Part shown: positions 52,883 through 62,132 of the stretch, piece after piece
Layout: the number at the start of each line of letters is the position of its first letter
Position numbering within the stretch: the first letter of the stretch is position 1
Assembly (NCBI GenBank): GCA_964034945.1
Contig: OZ035960.1
Location: 84,878,148 to 84,942,147, forward strand
DNA: 64,000 bases
Origin: Chrysopilus asiliformis
Lineage: Eukaryota > Arthropoda > Insecta > Diptera > Rhagionidae
Reading direction: 5' to 3'
Made by a program: the position numbers and the translations under genes
Notes under the pieces: generated by a model
Seen by the model: the letters and a program-made list of their open reading frames with translations, nothing else
Databases searched by the model: none
What the model was told of the DNA's origin: nothing

Positions 52883-54140
52883 GGACTAATTTCTTATGTG
52901 AAAATTCTTCAAAACAGATTTTCACTAAACTTGTCATTTTTACAAATATTACCTGCTGAGATTGCACATCGCTGTCGAATCTTTTTGAATCAACTTGAAA
53001 TTCATTTGGAATAAGTTGTATTATTTGAAGGCACTCCTCATTAAGGGGTTCAGGAGGCGGACCGCCACCAGTAGCATTCACTCCAGGTTCTTCGCTTTTG
53101 CTTTCATGCTTCGCCACTGAAATTGAAGTTGGGTGACACTTCGTTTTACCGCGCTGACTTCATTGAATCTAAAAATAATAAAGTATAAATAGTGGTATTT
53201 ACACAATGCCCGGTGGAAAACTTTTGCTCTATCAACCTCATGGAATTGAAATTGACGACTTAAATGCCCCTTTTTCCCGCAGCGGAAACATACCGTGTCC
53301 CTCCTTATGGCTATTTGAACTTGAGGTGCTAGTGCACTCACACTCTCAGTTTTAGCTCCGCCTGTCATTGTGTGGGTACGCAGCCTCTTTTCCGTGGTGA
53401 ATTTCTCCCTCACGCTTTGTTGTTGGTTTATAGCTTCATATTTTTTTACCTGTTCTAATAATTGCGTTAAGGAAATACAGTGTCACGCAAGTAAAACATT
53501 TTTAATTTGATCATCTGTCTCAAGATCAGGCATTTAATCTTGTTACCAGTGGCCGATGCCCGAAATTATGTATGACATTATAGTTTCGTCGGTTAGGTTT
53601 GCCCTTTTTCCCATAGCAACCACATTATTAAAGAAGTTTTCCACCGTTTCGTTTGGGTGTTTTAATCTACCCATTAGCTGAAAGTGTGCATCCGATTCAT
53701 TTACGATCGTCCGGAAACTTTCTAGAAAAACCCTTTTAAATTCGTCCCATGAAGCTATTTTGTCTTGCTCACTCCCGTAACTGGGTCGTAGCATAAAATA
53801 AAGTAGCAGTGTCATTCCACTCGTAAATATTTTTCGTATTTTCTACTATTTGCACCCCGTGCTTAGAGCTGATGACGTCGTTGCTTGATTTAAATTCTGG
53901 TATTATAGAACGTGCCTCGGCTGCGCCTACATGAAATTGTTCGCCTTGAAACAAGTTTGATCTTGCGCTAGAAACCGAGCACTCCCGTTCTTGCAGAGCC
54001 GCTTCGCGACGTAATATTTCAATTTCGCGCCGTGCCAATTTCAACTCTTTTCTTACAGCTTCTACACTCCCCCCCCCCCCCCCCCCCCCCTCAGAGTCCT
54101 CCACGGTATTTATCTTCCGCAATTTTCTCGGCCGCGACAT
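52883..54140 (-). pseudogene. Gypsy gag and gag-pol junction
   Basis: Gag starts at ATG 54140 (MSRPRKLRKINTVEDSE). A 22-C run (54069-54090) encodes poly-Gly and probably slips. Next come a charged helix (RKELKLARREIEIL), SIIPEFKSSND, KNIYEWNDTATLFYA and, in another frame, WDEFKRVFLESFRTIVNES ... NFFNNVVAMGKRANL. The nucleic-acid-binding knuckle reads CFRCGKKGHLSRQF, with Phe where the last Cys should be. The stretch 53117-52883 is the degraded protease/RT approach (GGGPPPEPLNEE). At least three frameshifts. Confidence 0.7.
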
Positions 54141-54699
54141 GTTTGTGTATGTTTCGTCACCAATTAATGCAAAGGAAAATAAAACTTACTTTGTCTGTTG
54201 GGGGCCCTGATGCCCTGACGAATTCTGACGCTACTCCACACAAGTAGGTCAGTTCTCCGACTCTGACTGGCTGCCCGCTCTTTTTAATTGTCTTTTAGCA
54301 GCTGTTCTCAATCTGTCTCAAGATCAGGGATTTTAATCTTGTTACCAGTGGTCCTACACCTTATTGAAGGAGCTCCAGTTCTCTGTGCGTTTCCGTTTAT
54401 TGTGGATCGTCATCAATATGCAATAGTTTCAGTTGATCGTCCTGAAAATGAACGAAAGCAGAAATAAACACTCGTGAAATATGACTGACGTTTTAGACGA
54501 ATGTAATATATTTCAGTAGTTTTTGGTACAATTCGGCACAAGTGTTGCCAATTTCAGATAATATTTACACTTGGAACGCCGCGTAGCTATTTCATGGAGC
54601 AAAACATGTTATTAATAAGAAAATTTATCTAATGGCTAACTTTCTTAACTGCATGTTAGCTAACACATGAGTTATAGGTGTGTTAGCGATTCCTTATTA
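54141..54699. other. Gypsy leader and unassigned sequence
   Basis: On the minus strand this is the untranslated leader of the Gypsy. A 45-bp segment (CTGTCTCAAGATCAGGGATT ...) at about 54312-54358 is a near copy of one inside gag at 53514-53560. I cannot define the 5' LTR. Near 54610-54710 there are GTTAGCTAACAC-type inverted words. Confidence 0.35.
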
Positions 54700-55000
54700 A
54701 TACGGCTGTATGTCTTTTAGATAACTTGGTTTTTCTGGCCCTCCACCTTTCTGGCCTGGGAATCCTCAAATCTTTGTTTGTGGCGTACTGAATTGCGCCA
54801 GTTTTCGAAAGTCTATATATAAAAAAATATTAGTTTGAAATAGTAAATAAAAATATGGAATGTGAAAACTTTTGTCATGACCGCTTGTTTTTCGACAGGC
54901 CGTTGTTGGTACAATTCAGCAAATTTGTCAATTCATCCCATAGAGGTTGGATACATGCATCTCCACTCCATCCTTTTTGATTACCGTACCCCTTTGGCGC
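54700..55000 (-). pseudogene. Myb/SANT-like fragment
   Basis: Minus-strand GWSGDACIQPLWDELTNLLN (about 54985-54890) and TFENWRNSVRHKQRFEDSQA (about 54815-54735) are in different frames. They fit two helices of a Harbinger-type Myb/SANT domain. It is too short to say more. Confidence 0.35.
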
Positions 55001-55306
55001 TGATATATTTCATATTGCTCTTTTGATGTTTTCTTCTGCCGCGATGTTAATGGATGAGAGAAAAATACCATTTACTTATATGTATGCAAAGCAAAAATTC
55101 TAATCAAATAACTTCCCACTCATTTTTTTGTCTGACATTTAGTCGAATTATTTAGTTTTTTTTTACTGTCACTCTACCGGCTGTTTAAAAAGTAATATAA
55201 TTCACGGAATCTTTTGAGCCAATGAGTAAGTGTCAAAGCATCATGTTTGGATGAAATGAGTTCTGTGACAGGCAAGGTCTTATTTTTGCGACAGTTGGAA
55301 TCCTTA

Positions 55307-55476
55307 AGGCCTGTGTCCACATGGAAGTTTTTTTTGCAGAAGTCGCTTCTAGCAGATACTTCTGGAAGTTTTTCCTGTGGAAACACTAACTGCAAGTGAA
55401 CTTCCAGAAGTTGTGACACCAGAAATCTCTTCTGGAAGCGACTTCTGCAAATAAACTTCCATGTGGACACAGGCCT
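55307..55476. mobile_element. Harbinger-type MITE (170 bp)
   Basis: Inverted ends AGGCCTGTGTCCACATGGAA in perfect match, about 45 bp long with small differences, flanked by TTA (55304-55306 and 55477-55479). A second pair of CTTCTGGAAG words lies inside. Deleting it restores the host frame (SDSKDSNCRK). Confidence 0.85.
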
Positions 55477-55548
55477 TTAGAATCCGAATAGTTTAACACT
55501 ACAACCCCAGTGTAATAAAATATACGCTTTTCAGCTTCCTTTATCTGT

Positions 55549-55977
55549 TGTTGTGTTCCGAGTTTAAAAGAAAGGTATATCGGAAGCAAACAAGATAAAA
55601 CAATGAAATTAACTTATATTACTTTACTTTATTTAAATCAGATTTTACACGGGGTACTTTTTATGACTTGTTGCTTCAATTGTTAGAACAATTCTCTACG
55701 ACTTATTACTTCAACTCTTAGTACAAATCTCAAAGAACTTACGGCTAGCTTAGAATTCTAGCTGGCGAGGAATGTTGAGTCCGCACTTTTATTATCTCAC
55801 GGTGTGCATCTTCATGTGCATCTTTATTCCAACGTGAGTGTTGGAAGTCACGTTGTGTTGTCATATGTCGAGTTAGCGGTGTCGCTGTTTGGACGTACTT
55901 ACAAAAAGGGTCGGGTATCTGTCTCTTAGAAACGGGATATCCGACCCATAACCGGGATATTTTCGCTGGCCTCGACA
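55549..55977 (-). mobile_element. Family X solo LTR (429 bp)
   Basis: It runs from TGTCGAGGCCAGCG at 55977 to CGGAACACAACA at 55549 on the minus strand, flanked by CTGT (55545-55548 and 55978-55981). It is the cleanest LTR of the family and shows its 4-bp target duplication. Deleting it joins LIRQ and IKEAEK in frame. Confidence 0.85.
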
Positions 55978-56329
55978 CTGTCTTATAAGGCTACCTGTAG
56001 CATCTAAATACAAAATGTCATGATGATTTAATTTATCATTCTTGACAATTTGTATTTGCTGATCAGAATGCATTATGATAGATAGTGGAACTGAAACTCC
56101 CTGAATGTACGGATTTGTTTTTTTTTTTTAATTTCGACAACATCTAAGAAGTCATCTTTATGAAAGTCATCAGACGAAATTTTTTCCCATCTTATTTTTC
56201 GGTCGACATCGTCAGAATTCAAATTCTCTAAATTAAAATGCTTCAGATCTTCTACATCGGCATCTAAAACCAATTTTTTCCTTCGATTGGTCCTAAATTT
56301 GTTTTCTAAGTGGTCTGCTATCATCTTTA

Positions 56330-56929
56330 TTTATTCACCTCTTTTTTGGCGACTTTTAAACTTGGAATGCCTTTTTGCGCCCGTAGAAGTGATATTTAAA
56401 ATCACCCCATTTTTCTCTTGAGAAAATTCTTTAAATTTGACTTGAAAATTACGACAATTGCCGTGAATACATTTCAAATTTATTACGGCAATGCATGTAG
56501 TAGGATATTTGGTACAATCTGTTTTGGTAGGACAGTTAGCTCTTGCATGAAGTTAGGAAATAAAAATAAATTGCATGTAACAAATTTGCCAGAGATAAAG
56601 AGTTGATCGAATACTTTTTTCGGGAGAATGTGGGTTTTAAAATTTTCAGTTTCAACAAGACTATCAACTATTTCAGATGAACCGTCCTTTTTCGTAACAG
56701 GCTTCAGATATCCTGATTCACTTATTTCGTTTAGCAAATCGGAAGAAAACTTTGTAAATGTTTCCTTGATATCCGATTTAAAATCATTTGCTTGCTTAAG
56801 TTCTGAGACTTGGTTCAAAAGATTTGATGAGAATTCCCTAAAATTTCCCTTCAATTCTGTAAATGCCGTAGGAAGTAGCTTTAGAATGCGTTTTCAGGTA
56901 TATAGAAACCCTGTAAAGAAGATTGATTA
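56330..56929 (-). CDS. Hypothetical ORF next to the transposase-like gene
   Basis: An open frame 56854-56483 has two similar helical segments (FREFSSNLLNQVSELK and FTKFSSDLLNEISESG), a small internal repeat. It is followed by KTHILPKKVFDQLFISGK. It may be the N-terminal part of the transposase-like gene below it, or a separate accessory protein. No known domain. Confidence 0.3.
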
Positions 56930-57140
56930 CATAAAAGTATTACTTTGTCAGACGATAAAAATCCGGTCCAGTGAATTTTTTCATCTCAATCTCCTTCAAA
57001 ACTTCAACTATTTGTCTTCTGTGGATGGAAATTTTTGGAGAGACAATCTCCGAGATGGTGGGTTGGTGCGGTAATTGGTTGGATTCCGGGAGACTCGAGT
57101 TTGCTGCGAATTTCGCGGCTAAAACGTTTGCCTTGCTTAA
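56930..57140 (-). pseudogene. LINE reverse transcriptase fragment (Jockey-like)
   Basis: Minus-strand VLAAKFAANSSLPESNQLPH, then ISEIVSPKISIHRRQIVEVL and KKFTGPDF. The FAANSSLPE and V..L......GPD blocks stand before the RT palm in Jockey/CR1-type LINEs. It is cut on both sides. Confidence 0.65.
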
Positions 57141-57571
57141 GTAATGAATTCGCGAAAATGTAAATTATAATACATTAACTTAATAATTTTATCTAAATTA
57201 ACAACTAAAATCATTATAAATAAAATTTAAATAATATGAATCATCTTTTTCCAGACATTTTATGAGTGATTCGACATCGGGCCAATTCTTTTGAGGAATA
57301 TCTAAATGAAACAAAAATTTTTTGACAAACGTCCACACGTGTTAACTTTATTCTGGATACTTTATATCCCATCCGCAAAAACTGTGGAACTACACTCATG
57401 TTTTCGAAATGACGAAAAGTTTGTTCTTGGATTCAATAGTTTTCAGTTCGTGTTTTAGCTGCGATAGCACAGCTTCACAAGCCTCATTTGAATGTAGAGG
57501 TTGAAGTCAAAAAAGAGTTTTTCTTAATTACCGTAGTTTTTGCCGATTTGTTGTCTCCTATCATTTTTCCT
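57141..57571. other. Unassigned; weak coding traces
   Basis: Minus-strand traces such as HSNEACEAVLSQLKHELKT and KKFLFHLDIPQKNWPDVE look protein-coding but are broken, and I cannot match them to a family. Confidence 0.3.
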
Positions 57572-58643
57572 TCAACGGACTAACATTTGAAATCTAGTTT
57601 TTAGAAGTTTTAGGAGACTATCGAGGCTGGGAATTTCTTTGGGCTGTTTAAGAATTTGTTTGAATAGACGATGCGTTTCTCTGTCTACCCGTTGTAGTAG
57701 GATATGGATCAAGATCGGACTCCATTCCTTCGTAGGAACTCCCATATTCTCTATAGCCCGAAGACTTTTATTGATTGTGTCGTGTATTGTTCGAAGCGTT
57801 ACTGCAGATTCTTGTGTAACTGCGGTTTGAGTCCGTAATTTACTGAGTAGCGCCGAAACTATTAACCCATTATTGTTATATCGGGCGTGAAGCGGTGGCC
57901 ATGCGGTTTCGTAATTGTCTTCGGAGACCTGTAGGTGCTTTATATATATGCCTGGACTTTCGATAGAAAGGTTGGACTTTAGATAGAACATTTTTTCAGA
58001 ATGAATCATAGCATTTTTATGAATAATTTGCTCAAAGATGTCGTGGAATTCTTTCCAAAGCATGTAGTTGCCATCACAGATTGGCATGACAATTTTTGGC
58101 AATTTGATTTGATTCTTAACAGCTGGTGGTGCTGTTGATTGTTCGTTGCGTTCTCGAAGGGCAATCAAGATTTCTTGATAACGCTTCTCCATTTCATAAA
58201 AAAAGGTTCTCTTAGTAATCGCTGCTCGAGAGATCATTCGAGACGATGTTAGTGTGAAAATCCATTATTTTGGATCACTAGTCTTCAAGGGTCTTTATAC
58301 TTTGCCCAAAAACGCTTTAGAATGTGTTTGACCCATTCCTCCTTCGATTGTACGGAGAAGGTTCTCCAATGCCTTCATTGTTCCCTTTTGTTCATCTTGA
58401 TTTTCTTCCATTTTTGATTCTGGATCGCTTTTAGGAATTGCTTCGATCAATTGACGTTCTAAATTGCTCGTATATCGTGCTAATTACCTGATAATAATCC
58501 TTGATGAAATAAGGGTGGTCTTCCCTTTCTGCCTTATGTTCTTGTAGATGCTTGCGATAGTAACAACACGAACCTTGAAGAAAAACGTTTGCTTTATCCG
58601 TGGAAAGCAACGCCAGGAATGCATGTTGACAAAATATTTCCAC
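57572..58643 (-). pseudogene. BEL/Pao gag
   Basis: The first part (58643-58431) and a frame-shifted middle (FLGKV, THSK) lead to 58237-57572. This has KLPKIVMPICDGNYMLWKEF, HDIFEQIIH, ESPGIYIKHL and GVPTKEWSPILIHILLQRV, the same blocks as the gag at 16166-18637. No protease or zinc knuckles follow; the frame ends at 57572. By position and strand it could be the 5' part of the BEL whose pol lies at 42.7-23.4 kb. Confidence 0.75.
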
Positions 58644-58929
58644 TAATTCCGGGTTTTCGATTGAAAAATACTCTAGGATTTTTTGCCGTGTATTGATGTC
58701 GAAAATCCCAATACCATGGAAAATGAACCAGGATCGTGGAGATTAGAAACAAAAACTTTAATTCCAATGAAAAAAACAAATTCCAGGAATTCATGAAATA
58801 AGAATTAATTTCTGTTCATATTTCAATACTGTCGGAGCGATTCCTTTGTAAAAAAAATTATAATATTTTTTAAATAAAGTTTTGTTTTAGAAAAATATAA
58901 TGTTTGTTATATTATATATTTTTTCAAAA

Positions 58930-59180
58930 TCTTACCTCATCATTTAAATCCATCGAAGATCGACCCTCAATGGCCGACTCATCGTCCCGTAGAAAATCGA
59001 AATGATCAAAGTACCACAAAGTCGTCACATACACGTCATCCTCTCCAGCTCCTGACTACTTGCTATTCTGAATTTTCTTTAATTCCCGTTGATAACTGGA
59101 TCTTAATGTATTAATTTTCTTTTTTAAGTCGTCCAGGGTTCCATTACTATCGAATTCTTTGTATTTTTCGAGTAGTACCA
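58930..59180 (-). pseudogene. MADF-domain fragment
   Basis: From ATG near 59179: LLEKYKEFDSNGTLDDLKKK, INTLRSSYQRELKKI, a TAG in place of a Lys or Arg codon, then TTLWYFDHFDFLRDDE. This is the central and C-terminal part of a MADF DNA-binding domain of the kind seen in MADF-BESS proteins. A GT donor seems to follow. A host gene fragment or a transposon accessory gene are both possible. Confidence 0.55.
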
Positions 59181-59428
59181 TGTTGGGATTTTATTCGGTA
59201 AATAAAACACGCGCAGCTTGGTTGCAATTTACATTTAGACATACTTTATTTGTTATTTTATTCTCTTATTTTAAAATATCAAGTAACCATTCCATCTTAA
59301 ATTTTTGTCTTTATATTGTATATTTTTTACTTGCCACAGCTCAACTCTACTTCTAAACGTTTCGAAAAATACTTCCCAAAATTTTTTGTCTTTAAAGAAG
59401 CCATTTTTATTATTTTACTGCACTCTTA
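59181..59428. other. Flank of Harbinger H2
   Basis: AT-rich, no feature seen. The target duplication TTA is at 59426-59428. Confidence 0.4.
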
Positions 59429-59597
59429 AGAGAGAACTCCAATTGAGCAGAGGCAGCAGCAGAGGCAGAAGCAGCAGCAGTGGCAGAAGCAGAATCTGCT
59501 TTCTGTCCCACAATGAAATTTGAATTCTGACGAAAATAGCCGAAACCTACCTGTCAAAAAGTTGTCAATAAATCGCGCGCCACGTAAAACAAATAAA

Positions 59598-60864
59598 ATG
59601 TTATTAGTTCCATACGATTCTATGGAAAAATGGTTACTGTTATTAAATCTTTATGTAGTGTTTTTAAAATTTATTAACGTCGTATCATCAAGAAGGTTTT
59701 GGGTCAGGGAAATTTTTGAGGAACAAGAACGGGAGCTGCATGGACTATATTCAACTGTGTTTCAATTAGTAAAGGATCGAGATGAGGAGCAATTCAGTAA
59801 ATTGACTAGGATGGGTGTTCCACAGTTTAATTTATTATTACAACTTGTGAAAGAGAGGCTCTCAAAAACTTCACTAAGAAAACCGATTCCAGCTGAATGC
59901 CGTTTAGTTTTGACTTTGATGTAAATAAAATATAATTTTTTTTAAAATTTTTACCATTACAAGTATTTTTAGATATTTGGCCCAAGGCTGCTCAAGGCAA
60001 ATGCTTTCATGGGGTTTCCGCATGGGAGTAGAAACCGTGAGAAGAATCATATTAGAAACGTGCTCAGTAATATGGGACCAATTGTCTGACATTTATCTGT
60101 CGCCACCAAACGCTACTGAATGGGGTAAAATAGCAATAGATTTCCAAAAAATGTTTAATATGCCTAATTGCGTAGGTGCTATAGATGGCAAGCATATCGA
60201 AATTGTGTGTCCTCCAAATGGGGGATTTGTTTATTACAACTATAAGAGGAAACACAGTATCGTTCTATTAGCAACGTGTGACAGTAATTACTGCTTTACT
60301 GCTGTTGACATTGGTGCTTTTGGCAGCCAAAGTGATGGTGGAGTTTTGGCAAATAGCTCTTTTGGGAAACAACTGCTAACTGGATCACTTCCATTGCCTC
60401 CTGACTCATAATTACCCAATTCAAATGTAAAATTCCCATTTTACTTTGTTGGAGATGCCGCATTCCCTTTGAAAAGGAATTTAATGCGTCCGTATCCTGG
60501 CAGACTCTTACCAAATGACAAAGAAGTTTTCAATAAATCATTATCAAGCGCCAGGAGAATGATTGAAAACAGTTTTGGAATCCTTTCAGCTAAATGGAGG
60601 GTTTTGCATACCACAATAAATTGCTTTCCTCAAAATGTGGACCAAATTGTCAAAGCATGTGTGGTACTACATAACTTCGTCAAAATGAATGATGGAAGTT
60701 ATTGTCCGCCAGACTTTGTAGACCACATGGAAAGAGAACAATTAATTGAAGGGCTCTGGACAAAAACGGGACGACTACCTCAGGCAAAGATGTTCCACAG
60801 ATTTAATACTAGCAAAACTGCGTTCGCAACAAGGGATCTTTTGAAAGACTACATTAATCAATAA
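59598..60864 (+). pseudogene. Harbinger H2 transposase, one premature stop
   Basis: Exon 1 (59598-59920) is spliced at TTGAT|GTAAAT to exon 2 (59973-60864), for about 405 codons in total. DDE residues are present: [20 protein letters not shown] and RRMIENSFGIL. CVVLHNF and FATRDLLKDYI lie near the end. The only break is a TAA at about 60409-60411, after SLPLPPDS. Upstream, 59520-59597 is open without an ATG. The protein would excise and insert the element together with the MADF-BESS partner. A single substitution or read-through could matter for activity, but this is not shown. Confidence 0.85.
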
Positions 60865-61056
60865 TGATCAAAATTGTTATAAAAGTTTTATTTAAAATAA
60901 AGTAACACATTTCCAGAAAACTAAATATAAGTGGTTTATGATTTGATCATACAAAAGTTTTCAATAGACAAGTAAAAGATAATTTCAGTAGTATTTCTAC
61001 CTGTCTAATTCTGGCAATTTTCGATTTTTTTTTTGTGGAAATCTAAATTTTTTTCT
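60865..61056. other. Convergent 3' flanks in H2
   Basis: It holds AATAAA for the transposase transcript (about 60896) and AT-rich sequence ahead of the stop of the opposite gene. Confidence 0.45.
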
Positions 61057-61905
61057 TTATTCTTGTTGCGAACTGCGATAGATTTTAATTTCATTATGAA
61101 CTACATTCATTACTTTCATTTGAAGATCGCACAATACTTCAAATGGAAGACCAGCCGCCTGTACCTGCTGGGCTAATGAATGGAAAAATGTGTGCACTGG
61201 AGAACTACGAGTGAAATTATCCTTCACTTGAGCTATTAAGGAATTCATTTCAGCGCAAGTATTATTAATAGTATCTTTCCGATTATTCCGGTTTCTTCTT
61301 GCACCGGGCAAAGGTTGAGGTGTAGAAGCTTTTGGAGTTTCGGAACTTCTTGCATTGCTTGTTGCTCTGCTACTATCAAGATCTTCAGGAAAAGAATTCA
61401 GAGTGGAGCTGCCGTCTGTAAAACGTGTGTAATCCTCTTCTATGACGTTCTCAAAAGTCGAGTATTCCTAATAATCGTCTGTTTCCACAGGATAGTTTGA
61501 TGTAGTACTAGCAATTAAATTTAAATTAATAATTTCAAAGCTGTATAAATCTATAGGAACTTGTGGTCGATTTTGACCACAATCACTTAAAAAATCTAAG
61601 AGATTATAGTACTTCCAAATTGAAATCTCAGCCGCACCACTTCCTGACGGTAATGTTTCATCTTTTTTGACCCTGTAATACTTGTCCCTTAGCGTTTTCC
61701 ATCTTCGTTTCACAAACTCTACTGAAATAAAAATTGAATTAATTTCTATATTCATTTATTTACTTTGCAAATCACCTGTTTTGCCCATCTCTTGGGAAAT
61801 TTCACTCCACTTTTTTTCTTTAACAGCTACGTATTTATATCCGCGGCATGATTTGTCATATAATATTTTGTTGTTTTTCACGTATTCTATTAATTTCTCC
61901 TCCAT
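61057..61905 (-). pseudogene. Harbinger H2 MADF-BESS protein, one premature stop
   Basis: Exon 1 (61905 to about 61776) encodes the MADF start (MEEKLIEYVKNNKILYDKSC ... KKWSEISQEMGKT). After a short GT-AG intron, exon 2 continues from about 61723 (VEFVKRRWKTLRDKYYRVKK, ISIWKYYNLLDFLSD). A TAG at 61468-61470 interrupts it. The frame then resumes and ends with a BESS motif (VHTFFHSLAQQVQAAGLPFE) at 61057. It binds the element ends in this family and is presumably needed for transposition. Confidence 0.8.
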
Positions 61906-62132
61906 TTCAAGTTTACAAATATTTAATTACGTCCATATATGCAACAAATGTCAAACAACGATTTGTGAGGTTAAATTAAAAGCAGAAATTTAGAGATTAG
62001 AGCTAAAATGTGTTTCTGCTTCTGCCGCTGCCTCTGCTGCTGCTTTATTGGAGCTCATCACATAAGACGCTATGTGTTCTAAAGTTCTGCTTTTGCCTCT
62101 GTTGCTGCCTCTGCCCAATTGGAGTTCTCGCT

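Larger units (their letters stand above)
55174..56324 (-). pseudogene. Transposase-like ORF, possibly MULE/NOF type
   Basis: The minus-strand pieces 56324-56073 (ADHLENKFRTNRRKK ..., acidic/basic), about 56073-55978 (HHDILYLDATGSLIRQ), 55544-55477 (IKEAEKRIFYYTGVVVLNYS) and 55303-55174 (NKTLPVTELISSKHDALTLT, HWLKRFRE) join into one frame from the second piece on, once a solo LTR and a MITE are ignored. The LDATG block, an FYYTVV-like strand, LPV.E.IS..H and WL..F recur in large MULE-like insect transposases, as I recall them. Family assignment is tentative. Confidence 0.4.
59429..62132. mobile_element. PIF/Harbinger transposon H2 (2.7 kb), nearly intact
   Basis: The inverted ends start AGAGAGAACTCCAATTGAGC and AGCGAGAACTCCAATTGGGC and continue with GCAGAGGCAGCA-type repeats for about 45 bp. 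They are flanked by TTA (59426-59428 and 62133-62135). Transposase (+) and MADF-BESS gene (-) converge. Each gene has a single in-frame stop and otherwise keeps its frame and splice sites. Confidence 0.9.

Noticed and set aside
54032..54247. Plus-strand frame with a poly-Pro tract
   Set aside because: It is made by the 22-C run on the complement of gag.
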